Source: a bacterium
GTDB lineage: Bacteria > Armatimonadota > Fimbriimonadia > Fimbriimonadales > Fimbriimonadaceae
Direction: 5' to 3'
Assembly (NCBI GenBank): GCA_027485645.1
Contig: JAIXQR010000003.1
Coordinates: forward strand, 248,001 to 312,000
Length of the DNA stretch: 64,000 nt
Positions 9,539 to 18,429 of this stretch are shown piece by piece. Position 1 is the first letter of the stretch. The number at the start of each line of letters is the position of its first letter. A model generated the notes under the pieces. The model did no database searches. It had not been told where the DNA came from and worked only from the letters and a program-made list of their open reading frames with translations. Both the position numbers and the translations under genes were made by a program.

Positions 9539-10371
9539 GCGCACCGACCGGACTAGCGGAAGCGCCGAAGGTCTCCAAGCAGGCGGCGGGATTGCTTCAA
9601 GCATTCTCGCCAAACAAAATCCTCAGCCGAACAGCGATGAACATCATCATCGCCGTCCAGGTCCTCATCTTTCTGTTGCTCTGGACCTTCTCGGCTTTTG
9701 CTGTCCTTCCGAAGCCGCTCGAAGTTCTGAATTCGATCCGGGATCTATGGTTCAAACAAGGGCTCGGCCAAGAGCTGATCACCAGCGTTTCGCTCAACCT
9801 AGAAGCGGTGGCGATCTCGGCTTTCATCTCGATTGGACTTGCGTATCTGACCGTGATGCCGTTTTTCCGGCCCCTCGTGAACGCGCTTGGCAAAGGCCGA
9901 TTCCTGAGCATGGCGGGATTCACGCTGGTGTTCACCCTCATCGTCGGTGGGGGCCATCCGCTAAAGCTATCGCTCCTCGTGTTCGCGATGACGGTGTTCT
10001 TCGTGACCTCGATGGCCGCGGTCGTTTCTGAGATTCCGAAAGCCGATTTCGACTACGCCCGAACCCTGCGCATGAGCGAATGGCGCGTCGTTTGGGAAGT
10101 CGTGGTTCTCGGTACCGCCGATAAGGCGTTCGAAGTCCTGCGCCAAAACGCCGCCATCGGCTGGATGATGTTAACCCTCGTCGAAGGTATCTACCGTGGC
10201 GAAGGTGGCATCGGCGCGCTGCTTCTTAACCAGCAGAAGTTCTTTAAGATGAGTGAAGTCTTCGGAATCCAAATCATCATTCTCATCGTCGGGCTGTTTC
10301 AAGACGTGATCATTGGTGCCGTGCGTCGTGCCGTGTGTCCCTACGCTGTCCTCACCTTGGAGCGAAAGTAA
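9535..10371 (+). CDS. ABC transporter permease (binding-protein-dependent type)
   Basis: 278 aa inner-membrane protein with about six hydrophobic segments, the first at residues 36-57. The cytoplasmic EAA-type coupling loop is recognisable around residues 178-205 (DYARTLRMSEWRVVWEVVVLG), as in NitT/TauT-family permeases. The start overlaps the stop of the OmpA-fused binding protein by 4 bp, and the ATPase begins 3 bp after its stop. Expression is thus coupled, and the three proteins very probably form one importer. Confidence 0.87.
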   Translation: MSAPTGLAEAPKVSKQAAGLLQAFSPNKILSRTAMNIIIAVQVLIFLLLWTFSAFAVLPKPLEVLNSIRDLWFKQGLGQELITSVSLNLEAVAISAFISIGLAYLTVMPFFRPLVNALGKGRFLSMAGFTLVFTLIVGGGHPLKLSLLVFAMTVFFVTSMAAVVSEIPKADFDYARTLRMSEWRVVWEVVVLGTADKAFEVLRQNAAIGWMMLTLVEGIYRGEGGIGALLLNQQKFFKMSEVFGIQIIILIVGLFQDVIIGAVRRAVCPYAVLTLERK

Positions 10372-10374
10372 GCG

Positions 10375-11208
10375 ATGATTCGACCGTCGATTGCCTACGA
10401 CATCAAAGAGCGGCTGTTATTGGTCGAAGGCGTCCACCTAAGTCTGGGCGGAAAGAAGATCCTCCGGGATGTCCATTTCGAAGTGCGAAACATCGTGCGC
10501 CCCGGAATCGAGCAGGGACAAGTTGTCGGCCTTCTCGGTCCGAGCGGCATGGGCAAGACCCAGCTTTTTCGGATCCTCGCCGGGTTAAACGCACCTGAGT
10601 CCGGGACCGTTCTCGTCGGAGAGCCTGGGACTCCCGTGAAGCCGGGAACGGTTGGCGTTGTCGCCCAAAACTATCCGCTCCTAAACCACCGGAAAATTAC
10701 CGGCAACCTCGTAGTGGCCGGTAAGCAAGCCGGAATGTCGGCGACCGAGGCAGAAGGCAAAGCAAAGCACTTGCTCGAAAGTTTTGGCCTCGCCGACCAT
10801 GGCGACAAGTACCCGGTCCAGCTCTCCGGAGGCCAGCGTCAGCGCGCCGCGATCGCTCAGCAGTTCATGTGCAGCAACGAACTGATGCTCATGGACGAGC
10901 CTTTCAGCGGTCTCGACCCCCTTGCGCTAAGCCGAATGTGCAAGTTCATCAAGGATGTCGCCCAAACCGATGAGCACAAGACGTTCATCATCGTTACCCA
11001 CGACATCGCTTCCGCAATTGAAGTCTGCGACACCTTAATCCTGCTGGGAAGAGACATTGACGCAGCGGGTGCATTCATTCCGGGAGCCCGGATTCAAAAG
11101 ACAATTGACCTCGTTGCACGCGGCTTGGCCTGGCATGCCGACATTTCCCGGACGCCCGAGTTTCACGCCACGGTGAACGAAGTAAAGGATCTCTTTACTC
11201 ATCTATAA
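10375..11208 (+). CDS. ABC transporter ATP-binding protein
   Basis: 277 aa. Walker A GPSGMGKT at residues 55-62, signature LSGGQRQR near 151, Walker B LMLMDEPFSGLD, and H-loop VTHD are all intact, so it should hydrolyse ATP. It is of the nitrate/taurine importer type. The C-terminal part (about 225-277) extends past the core domain. It is the third gene of the operon that begins at 7706. Confidence 0.9.
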   Translation: MIRPSIAYDIKERLLLVEGVHLSLGGKKILRDVHFEVRNIVRPGIEQGQVVGLLGPSGMGKTQLFRILAGLNAPESGTVLVGEPGTPVKPGTVGVVAQNYPLLNHRKITGNLVVAGKQAGMSATEAEGKAKHLLESFGLADHGDKYPVQLSGGQRQRAAIAQQFMCSNELMLMDEPFSGLDPLALSRMCKFIKDVAQTDEHKTFIIVTHDIASAIEVCDTLILLGRDIDAAGAFIPGARIQKTIDLVARGLAWHADISRTPEFHATVNEVKDLFTHL

Positions 11209-11249
11209 CTTGGCGCACCGGGTCATAATGTCAATCGAAGCTAACCGCC

Positions 11250-12215
11250 GTGAAATTTGACCCTTCGTTACCGATTTACAAGAGCCTGAAATACCGACTG
11301 GGAGAGGCCTTTAAAGAGGGGCCGAACTTGGTGGCACTCGCAGGATTCGTGGCGGCCTCTGCTGCAACCCTTAATCCCATTCCGCTGCTCGTCGGGCTCG
11401 TTGCCGAGGCCGTGTACTTACTGTTTGTGCCAGACACGACTTGGTACGAGAAGCGAATTCAAGCCCGTTTCGATGGTGAGGTTGTGGAACGCCGAGAAGC
11501 CCTTAAGGCTCAAACCTTCCCGATCGTTCGCAAAGAGATTCGACACGAATTCTCGCGGCTTGAGCAAGTTCGAAGTCAGATCGAGGGCCAATCTCGTGGC
11601 GAGGAAGGCTGGTTCCGAGAAGCCATGCGCAAGCTCGACTTCCTGATGGAGAAATATCTCCAGTTCGCGCAAAAGGAAGCCCAGTTCGCCAGCTACCTGA
11701 TGTCGGTTTATGCGGAGGTCTATGAAAAGATCCCTACCGGTGACCGCCGTTCGGTCACACCACCGATGATGATGGGCTCTGCCCCGCCAAAAACGCGAAA
11801 GGGCGAACGTAACGACGACGAAACCCCAGATAGCGCGGCACTTAATCCAACACCGGAGTGGGTGGAAGAAGTCGCATTCACGATATCAAGTTATTACGAA
11901 TACGAGCTTCGATCCCTTGAAGAATCGATTCAGTCCGAAACGGTTGTCGCGAACCAGAACCTGATGTCGAAGCGGCAGCAGATCATCACCCGGCGCAAGG
12001 AGTTCATCACCCGGGTCAGCCAGATCATGTCGAACCTCGGCTTGCAAATGCGGCTGATGGCCGACACTTTTGGACTCATCAACGATGAAATTCGCGCTCG
12101 CTCACCCGAACAGGTATTGAGCGATATTGACGATGTCATCATTCAAGCAACTTCGCTCACGGAGGCGATTGACGAGATCACCCCGATGACCGAGGTTGTA
12201 GGCACTTTAAGCTAA
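11250..12215 (+). CDS. unknown membrane-associated coiled-coil protein of the ABC-OmpA operon
   Basis: 321 aa, GTG start. A hydrophobic hairpin at about residues 26-61 (two close membrane segments with Ala/Leu/Val) is followed by long charged helices (about 75-165), a Pro/Asp-rich linker (about 170-205), and a second helical region with predicted coiled coil (about 215-320). No catalytic motif is visible. It lies 41 bp after the ATPase on the same strand and 10 bp before the next unknown gene, so it is probably an accessory part of the transporter complex. Function unknown. Confidence 0.72.
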   Translation: MKFDPSLPIYKSLKYRLGEAFKEGPNLVALAGFVAASAATLNPIPLLVGLVAEAVYLLFVPDTTWYEKRIQARFDGEVVERREALKAQTFPIVRKEIRHEFSRLEQVRSQIEGQSRGEEGWFREAMRKLDFLMEKYLQFAQKEAQFASYLMSVYAEVYEKIPTGDRRSVTPPMMMGSAPPKTRKGERNDDETPDSAALNPTPEWVEEVAFTISSYYEYELRSLEESIQSETVVANQNLMSKRQQIITRRKEFITRVSQIMSNLGLQMRLMADTFGLINDEIRARSPEQVLSDIDDVIIQATSLTEAIDEITPMTEVVGTLS

Positions 12216-12225
12216 GGAAACGGAC

Positions 12226-12921
12226 ATGAGCATCAAGAATATTCTTCGAAAAGCGGCATCCCTGGTGGTTGAACTTCCACCCGAAGCGGCCCCAGAACTC
12301 TCCGCCTCCATGTCGAGCTTTTCCGACGACATTCCGATGCCCGAGAGCAAGCCGGCTCCCGCGGCAACGAAGTCCGTTGAGCAAATTATCAAGGAAACCC
12401 CGGGGCCAAACTTGGATCAAATCAAAATCGCCGAAGAGACCGCGACCACCCCTGCGCCAACCGCTCCCGACGGAAAGGTGGACTACCAATCGGTGTATCA
12501 GCGCGCTGGCCTAACGCCCGTCGCTTTCTCCGCCGAGCAAGCCCTTGAGGTCATTCAGTCGCTGCCGAGCACTTTGCCCATCGAGGTACGCCGCGCCACC
12601 GTCAACGCCACCATCGCCGCCATGGGTAAGGCCATGGGCGTTGACACCGCCGGCGTCATCGCTGACGCTGGCCGAAAAGTCGCGGCTCTCTCCGCATACG
12701 AAGATCTCCTCACACACCAAACGAGCACCTACGTGGGCACGCTGGAAATGAAGATTCTGGAGCTAGAAACCCAGATCGCCATGCACCGCGAGGAAATCCA
12801 GAAGACCCAGAGTTTGCTCGCCACGGCCGTTGGACAGTGCGATGCGGAATCGAATCGGCTGGATGAGGTTCTCGAGTTCTTCACCCTCGACACCGGCGCC
12901 AGCTCGAACGCGACCGCCTGA
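12226..12921 (+). CDS. unknown soluble coiled-coil protein of the ABC-OmpA operon
   Basis: 231 aa, preceded by GGAAACGGAC as a Shine-Dalgarno site. An amphipathic N-terminus leads into a Pro/Ala/Glu-rich low-complexity stretch (about 18-80), a compact helical domain (about 85-160; VYQRAGLTPVAFSAEQALEVI, LPIEVRRATVNATIAAMGKAMG), and a C-terminal coiled coil (about 165-215). It ends the operon that starts at 7706. No family recognised. Confidence 0.7.
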   Translation: MSIKNILRKAASLVVELPPEAAPELSASMSSFSDDIPMPESKPAPAATKSVEQIIKETPGPNLDQIKIAEETATTPAPTAPDGKVDYQSVYQRAGLTPVAFSAEQALEVIQSLPSTLPIEVRRATVNATIAAMGKAMGVDTAGVIADAGRKVAALSAYEDLLTHQTSTYVGTLEMKILELETQIAMHREEIQKTQSLLATAVGQCDAESNRLDEVLEFFTLDTGASSNATA

Positions 12922-12944
12922 AGTGCCCGCATTCTTCTGTCACG

Positions 12945-12968
12945 CAAAACCGGTGCCGTCCGGTTTTG
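12945..12968 (+). terminator. hairpin after the ABC-OmpA operon
   Basis: A 9-bp perfect stem (CAAAACCGG with CCGGTTTTG) around a 6-nt loop lies 24 bp after the last stop codon of the operon. There is no T-run behind it, so termination would have to be weak or factor-assisted. It is close to the -35 region expected for the PEP-CTERM gene. Confidence 0.4.
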
Positions 12969-12990
12969 TGCGACTCGTTAAACTGCGCTC

Positions 12991-13658
12991 ATGAAAAAAT
13001 TTATTGCTTTAGGCATTCTTGCCTTGCCACTTTCGGCTCATGCGTTCACCTATCTCGAAGATTTCAAGGTCTCGTTGGTTCGGAATGGTCATCAAGCTTG
13101 GTGACCGCAGCTCCAGCCGATGCTAACCGAAAGTTCCTCGGTCGGTTCACTAACGACACGATCACGTTGACTCTGAATGGTCTCACCGCCGGTGCTCAAA
13201 CGACGGTCAACTTCGATTTGTTCGTCCTTGAATCTTGGGATGGCAACAACTCTGGCGTCGGTCCAGACCGGTTCAAGTTCGGCGCCAACGGCAACACTCT
13301 TCTCGACGAGACCTTCAGCAATGTTGAGCAATCAGGCTACGACCAGTCCTACTCCGCAAGCGGCTCGGGCAGCTTCGCCGCTGGTACCGATGCCGACGAG
13401 ATCGACACCCTCGGCTTTAACTTCTACGGCAACTCGGTGTACAAATTTGGCGGACCAAAGAACGCTGGCTTCACCTTTGTCAGCAACAGCACCAGCCTGA
13501 CCCTTACGTTCGCCGGAGCCAACCTTCAGGGCCTAAATGACGAAAGCTGGGGCATCGACAACGTCAGCGTGACTCAGGCACCCGTTCCAGAGCCAGCCAC
13601 CATGCTGATGCTCGGCGGCGGACTTGTCGCCGTCCTTCGACGACGACGCAAGAGCTGA
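12991..13658 (+). pseudogene. PEP-CTERM protein gene with apparent 1-base frameshift
   Basis: ATG 12991 opens a classic signal peptide (MKKFIALGILALPLSAHA) followed by FTYLEDF, but this frame stops after 36 codons at the TGA 13099-13101. From about 13065 the adjacent frame continues as GLVGSEWSSSLVTAAPADANRKF and runs to the end. It carries a beta-rich body and a PEP-CTERM sorting tail: VPEP, then a hydrophobic helix, then RRRRK. Adding one base near 13065-13066 would restore DFEGLVGSEW and a 222-aa protein. This may be real inactivation, programmed slippage or a sequencing error. A TAAACT element lies 6 nt before the ATG. A strong terminator follows. Confidence 0.75.
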
Positions 13659-13670
13659 TTCTAGTTAGTC

Positions 13671-13710
13671 GTGCCGGTGCTTGCGGTTTGCAGCACCGGC
13701 ACGTTTTTTT
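13671..13710 (+). terminator. rho-independent terminator
   Basis: An 11-bp perfect GC-rich stem (GTGCCGGTGCT, 13671-13681, with 13692-13702) with a 10-nt loop is followed by G and seven T. It ends the PEP-CTERM gene and reaches the last codon of the convergent SDR gene. Confidence 0.92.
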
Positions 13711-14464
13711 ATCCCATCTGGGTTACTCGACCGCCGCAGACCGGAAGATACGTCCCGGTGCAGTAGGTCGAAAGATCGCTGAGGAAGAACACGCAGGCGT
13801 TCCCGATCTCCTCGGCAGACCCATGTCGTCGCAAAGGTAGAGACGCGGCAAAGCCTTTCGAACCATCACTCGAAGTGTCGACCGTCTCCGTGGCCATCCA
13901 GCCCGGGGCGACCATGTTAATGCGAATGTTGTCCGGCCCAAGTTCGGCCGCGAGCGAACGGGATATCCCAACCATCGCGCCTTTCCCGGCCATGTACATC
14001 GACCAGTCGCCGGAGCCCATGTTCCAAAGCTCCGTCACGATGTTCACCACCGATCCACCGCCTTGTGCCCGAAAATGTGGCTGCACGGCCTTGATCGTAT
14101 TGACCACCGCCTTCGCCCCAAAGTCGATCATGTTCTGATACCCATCCCAAGTTGCGTTGGCAAACGTTCCATGCTGATCGCCGCCGATGGCGTTGTTCAC
14201 CAGGCCATCAATCCGACCAAACCGACCAACGACCTCCTCGACCATGGCCAAGACGGAATCCGCGTCCCGAACATCACCGCCGACCGCGATCGCCTCTCCG
14301 CCCTCCGCGACAATTTCCGCGACAACCGCCTCGGCCCGCTCCTTTCCGCTGGCGTAGCTCACCGCAACCTTGGCCCCGTGCCTAGCCAGCACCCGCGCCG
14401 TGGCCGCTCCAATGCCCTTCGAGGCACCGGTCACCAGCACCCCTTTTCCGGCGAGCAACATCAA
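13709..14464 (-). CDS. short-chain dehydrogenase/reductase (SDR)
   Basis: 251 aa classical SDR. The Rossmann motif TGASKGIG is near residue 13. The active-site YMAGK (YxxxK) is present, and NNAIG replaces NNAG. At the position 13 residues before the catalytic Tyr, where most SDRs have Ser, the residue is Thr (IVTEL). It may still work as a proton relay, but this is atypical. The C-terminus has the usual PGW...T and substrate-loop features. The start overlaps the stop of the upstream Gfo/Idh/MocA gene by 4 bp, so the two dehydrogenases form an operon, probably for sugar or inositol-type substrates (inference). Confidence 0.88.
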   Translation of the reverse strand: MMLLAGKGVLVTGASKGIGAATARVLARHGAKVAVSYASGKERAEAVVAEIVAEGGEAIAVGGDVRDADSVLAMVEEVVGRFGRIDGLVNNAIGGDQHGTFANATWDGYQNMIDFGAKAVVNTIKAVQPHFRAQGGGSVVNIVTELWNMGSGDWSMYMAGKGAMVGISRSLAAELGPDNIRINMVAPGWMATETVDTSSDGSKGFAASLPLRRHGSAEEIGNACVFFLSDLSTYCTGTYLPVCGGRVTQMG

Positions 14465-15576
14465 TCCACCGCCTCAAACGTGGTGTTCAAAACCTGCGTT
14501 TGGCCCGTTTCCGCGGCGCGATAGCCCGCTTCGAAAATCTCGATGACGTGTCGAGCATGTTCGGCCGTTCCGTACAGTGGCGTCCCGGTCTGAACCAAGT
14601 CGATCAACTGCATGATGTCCTCGTAAACGTGAATCTCTTCGAGGTTCAGGTGCTCACCGACCGCGTGCCGACCTTGGGCCGAATGTGGGCGAGGGTCATC
14701 ACCACCGGCGTGCTTCACTGGCTCACCGTTGAGCTTCGTGCCTAGCAGCGTCCCTCGGCTACCGTAGATGTTCGGCTGTCCCCACTCAGCTTCGATGAGG
14801 CCATGGGCAGCGCCATAGACGAAAGCAAACACGGAATCGCCAAAGTCCAAGAGCAAGAACGTGTTGTCGTCCATCTCGGTCTGGAACGGCTCGCCCTTAA
14901 ACTCGCGGGTAGGAACGGAAATTCCGGACATAGCGGTGACACGCTTCGCCGGGCCAAGAATGCCGGTGAGCGTGTGAAGCCCGTAAACCGTCATGTCGTA
15001 CATCGGTCCACCGCCAGGCTTTTTCCAGTACCAAGACGGATTCACATTGCTGAGCAGGTCATTGCCCGACCGCACATCTTCGTTCTCATGGTAGTCGCCA
15101 AATCCTGCACCTACGGCGGCCCAAGCGACCTTGCCGAGCTTGCCCGACTGCACCAAGTCTCGAATGGCTCGGTTGACCGGCCGCACCATGTTGCCCGGAC
15201 TCGCGTTGATCTTCACGCCGTGCGCCTTCGCTTCATCGATCAACTGCGTTGCTTCGTCCGCTGTAATCGACATCGTCTTGTTAAAGTGAACGTGCTTGCC
15301 GGCGCGAATCGCCGCCAGGCCCTGCTCAAAGTGCAGGCCAATCGGTGTTCCGATCGTGACCAAGTCCACGTTAGAGTCGGCCAGTAGTTCTTCCAATGAG
15401 TCGTAGCCCGCCGCCACGCCAAATCGGTCCGCTGCCGCTTGGGCCCGACCCGGCATCGCATCGCAAACCGCCGCCAAATGAACCCGATGCTGAACGTCTT
15501 CTAACGAAAGATGCGCCAGCGCCGCCCGAATACCAATACTCCCGGCGCCAATTACGCCAACCCCTAGTTTCGTCAC
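14461..15576 (-). CDS. Gfo/Idh/MocA family oxidoreductase
   Basis: 371 aa from the GTG at 15576, which places the Rossmann strand (KLGVGVIGAGSIG) at the very start as usual; a TTG at 15618 is an alternative. Domains: NAD(P)-binding N-terminal half, then the C-terminal alpha/beta domain with PSWYWKKPGGGPMYDMTVYGLHTLTG. The usual EKP lysine motif reads NKT (VHFNKTMS), keeping the Lys. It is likely a soluble sugar or polyol dehydrogenase. It overlaps the downstream SDR gene by 4 bp and is divergent from the esterase gene. Confidence 0.88.
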   Translation of the reverse strand: MTKLGVGVIGAGSIGIRAALAHLSLEDVQHRVHLAAVCDAMPGRAQAAADRFGVAAGYDSLEELLADSNVDLVTIGTPIGLHFEQGLAAIRAGKHVHFNKTMSITADEATQLIDEAKAHGVKINASPGNMVRPVNRAIRDLVQSGKLGKVAWAAVGAGFGDYHENEDVRSGNDLLSNVNPSWYWKKPGGGPMYDMTVYGLHTLTGILGPAKRVTAMSGISVPTREFKGEPFQTEMDDNTFLLLDFGDSVFAFVYGAAHGLIEAEWGQPNIYGSRGTLLGTKLNGEPVKHAGGDDPRPHSAQGRHAVGEHLNLEEIHVYEDIMQLIDLVQTGTPLYGTAEHARHVIEIFEAGYRAAETGQTQVLNTTFEAVD

Positions 15577-15661
15577 CGGAAGAGTTTGGGCCTCGGCCCC
15601 TACTTTGTCAAGCCGCAAAATGCCTCGCCATTTTCGGTTGGCGCTCTGCTATCTTGAGTCT

Positions 15662-17905
15662 GTGCGCAGCCTTTCCGTGTTCGCCCTTGTTTTGACTTTC
15701 GGGGTCGCCTCGGCTCAAGATATTGAGCTGAAACCGGCTCTTTCCCGTGGCCCATTCCCGTCTGGTGGCCGAACGCCGCTACCGACCGATCCGGTGCTCG
15801 ATTCCATCATCAACGGGACGTGGGTTTCGCCCGATGCTGGAGCAGACTGGACCTTGATCGAACCCAAGGACGGCGTTTACACGGGACGACCACTTTCCGG
15901 CGGCTACATCTATGTTCCGTTCGAAGCATCGGCCGACGGCACGGTCCTGCTGGAAGCGTCTGGCCACACCATGGTTTACGTGAATGGAGCGCCACGCGCG
16001 GGTGATCCGTACTCTTGGGGCTGGCTCACCCTCCCCATCTCTGTCAAAAAGGGCCGCAATGAGCTGCTGTTTCAAGTTGGCCGAGGTCGGCTGAAGTTCG
16101 AAATCAAGCCGGTCGTGAAGCCGGTCGAACTCGACCTGCGCGACGCCACGCTGCCGGACATTCTTCCGAGCGACAAAGGATCGCTCCTCGCCGGGATTGT
16201 CGTGCGAAACGCCACCAACCTCCCCCTGAAGGGACTGAAAATCAACGGCAAGGCGATTCCAACAATCCCCGCCGAGTCGATCCGAAAGGTTCCGGTCTCG
16301 CTCACGATCCCGAAACGTGCTTCCGGCGAATCCGCCGCTTGCGCGTTGAAGCTGACCCAGGGCAGCAAGGTCCTTCACGAAACCACGATTCCCGTCCGCT
16401 TCCGAACGGCCACTCAAACGCACAAGCGAACGTTCGTTAGCGCCATCGATGGCAGCGTCCAGTACTACGCGGTGAACCCGGCGCAAAAGCCCGCGAAGAC
16501 AAACCTCCTCGCCCTTAGCGTTCATGGCGCCAGCGTTGAAGCCAGTGGCCAATCGGATGCTTATGGATCTAAGGACGACATCACTATCGTCTGCCCAACA
16601 AACCGCCGCCCGTTCGGATTCGACTGGGAGGATTGGGGACGCATGGACGCCCTTGAGGTCCTCTCGGAAGCCAAGCGCACGATCCTTCACGATCCGCTGG
16701 CGGTCCACCTCACCGGGCACTCGATGGGCGGCCACGGCACTTGGGCGCTCGGCACGCTGTTCCCCGACAAGTTCGCCAGCATCGCTCCCTGCGCAAGTTG
16801 GATCTCCTTCTGGACCTATGCCGGTGGCTGGACTCCGCGCGAGCCGAACGCGGTGCAAAGCCTCGTTCGTCGCAGCATGAATAACTACGACACCCTCGCC
16901 CGCCTAACGAACACCTCGGCCCAGGCGGTTTACATTTGGCACGGCGATGCGGACGAAACCGTTCCGGTTTCGCAGGCCCGCACGATGAAGGCAGAACTGG
17001 AGAAGATCGGACATCCTGACCTCGGATACGGAGAGAAGCCCGGCGGTTCGCACTGGTTTGGCGGCGAGAGCGTGGACTACGCGCCGTTGTTCGACATGAT
17101 GCGGCGTCGAAAGCTGAACCCGACTCCCAACAAAATCGACTTCACGACGCCGAACCCACGCATCTCTTCTAAGGCATGGTGGGCGAGCATCGACTCGCAG
17201 ATCGAGCCCCTCTCTCCAAGCCGAATTGTTCTGACCAAAGAAGGCAACACTGTGCTCGGCAAGACCACGAATGTCCTCTCGCTCTCGTTCGAGACCGACG
17301 AGGAACTGGGCTCGGTTGTGCTCGACGGCCAAGCGGTCCTGATCGATTCTAAGAAAGTTGGCAAGAAGTACGTCGCCCACTTGGTGAACGCCGAAGGCAA
17401 GTGGCGAGAAGGCGTAGTGAAGTCGCCCGTCGGCCCGTTGAAGGAGGTGCTCAGTGATCGATTCGCCCTGGTCGTCGGCACGAAGGGCACGGCAGAGGAG
17501 CGAGCTTGGGCGGCCAACAAGGCTCGATTTGACGCCGAAACTTGGTACGTTCGAGGCAACGGCGCGGTGGACATCTTGACGGATAAGGAGAACACCGGCG
17601 GTCGCAGCCTGATGGTGTACGGAAACGCCGATACCAACTCCGTTTGGAAGGCCAGACTTTCGAAAGCGTTCGACGTTCGGGGCAACTACGGCGAGTTCCA
17701 AAACTTCCGCTTCGGCCCCGGCGTCACCGCGCTGATTCACTGGGATGGTGCAGTTGGTATTGGTGGAACCGACCTTAAGGCGATGCGCCGAACCGACCGT
17801 CTCCCGCTGTTCACCGCCGGAGTGAGCTACCCCGACTGGACCCTGATCGATGGCGAAGGATTCCTCCGCGCCGGGTTCTACGGTTCACCCGCGGCCAGCA
17901 GGTAA
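15662..17905 (+). CDS. secreted alpha/beta-hydrolase (prolyl oligopeptidase/esterase type)
   Basis: 747 aa from GTG 15662, giving a clean signal peptide (about 18 residues ending ASA/Q). TATCTT lies 6 nt before the start and no Shine-Dalgarno site is seen, so the mRNA may be leaderless. The catalytic region has GHSMGGHG with Ser near residue 354, an Asp in WHGDADETVPV, and a His in GGSHWF, a full Ser-Asp-His triad. A beta-rich N-terminal region (residues 20-270) and a C-terminal beta domain flank it, as in large exported esterases and peptidases of carbohydrate-degrading bacteria. The substrate is not determined. Confidence 0.8.
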   Translation: MRSLSVFALVLTFGVASAQDIELKPALSRGPFPSGGRTPLPTDPVLDSIINGTWVSPDAGADWTLIEPKDGVYTGRPLSGGYIYVPFEASADGTVLLEASGHTMVYVNGAPRAGDPYSWGWLTLPISVKKGRNELLFQVGRGRLKFEIKPVVKPVELDLRDATLPDILPSDKGSLLAGIVVRNATNLPLKGLKINGKAIPTIPAESIRKVPVSLTIPKRASGESAACALKLTQGSKVLHETTIPVRFRTATQTHKRTFVSAIDGSVQYYAVNPAQKPAKTNLLALSVHGASVEASGQSDAYGSKDDITIVCPTNRRPFGFDWEDWGRMDALEVLSEAKRTILHDPLAVHLTGHSMGGHGTWALGTLFPDKFASIAPCASWISFWTYAGGWTPREPNAVQSLVRRSMNNYDTLARLTNTSAQAVYIWHGDADETVPVSQARTMKAELEKIGHPDLGYGEKPGGSHWFGGESVDYAPLFDMMRRRKLNPTPNKIDFTTPNPRISSKAWWASIDSQIEPLSPSRIVLTKEGNTVLGKTTNVLSLSFETDEELGSVVLDGQAVLIDSKKVGKKYVAHLVNAEGKWREGVVKSPVGPLKEVLSDRFALVVGTKGTAEERAWAANKARFDAETWYVRGNGAVDILTDKENTGGRSLMVYGNADTNSVWKARLSKAFDVRGNYGEFQNFRFGPGVTALIHWDGAVGIGGTDLKAMRRTDRLPLFTAGVSYPDWTLIDGEGFLRAGFYGSPAASR

Positions 17906-17911
17906 CCCAAC

Positions 17912-18427
17912 GTGGCCCGACTCAGGTCTCCGTGGCTGTTCGTCGCCGTCTGGATCGGGCTCATTTTCTTGACCTCGAACGGGCTGGTAACGGTCGCCCA
18001 GCTGAGTCAGGCCGTCGCTTGGATCTCTGGCGGCCGCGTGCCAGCCGAGGGGTTCAAGCAGTTCTGGCTGCAGATTTGGTGGTTTGTGGTGAAGGGCTGG
18101 CACGTGGCGGAGTTCGCCGCCTTGTTCCTGCTCCTTCGCCTCGGCTTTAAGAAAAGCATTTGGCCACCGATAGGCATCGCGGCGCTCCTTGCCCTGACGG
18201 ACGAGGTTCATCAAACCTACATTCCGGGTCGGGGTGGCAGGCTGAGCGACGTCTGTTTAGATGTCGTCGGCATCTTGAGCGCGGCCTATCTGGCCGAGCA
18301 TGGATCGAAGCTCAATCGGGGGCAGAAGGTGCTCTTTGCCCTCGCGTTGATTGGGCTGATTTACGATTTTGCGATGTTCCCGTTTGGCCAGCTATCTTTC
18401 GGATCGGCTAGCCAAACGGGTTTGTGA
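17912..18427 (+). CDS. VanZ-like family membrane protein
   Basis: 171 aa with about four membrane segments. The VanZ fold is shown by GWHVAEFAALFLLL (conserved His), then DEVHQTYIPGRGGRLSDVCLDVVG, which matches the family's DE-HQ-(F/Y)-PGR...D...D..G pattern almost exactly. Function is unknown outside glycopeptide-resistance clusters; there is no such cluster here. It lies 6 bp after the esterase gene and is probably cotranscribed. Confidence 0.85.
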   Translation: MARLRSPWLFVAVWIGLIFLTSNGLVTVAQLSQAVAWISGGRVPAEGFKQFWLQIWWFVVKGWHVAEFAALFLLLRLGFKKSIWPPIGIAALLALTDEVHQTYIPGRGGRLSDVCLDVVGILSAAYLAEHGSKLNRGQKVLFALALIGLIYDFAMFPFGQLSFGSASQTGL

Positions 18428-18429
18428 GC

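Noticed and set aside
15779-16858. 359-aa open frame on the minus strand
   Set aside because: It is antisense to the secreted esterase with an intact triad.
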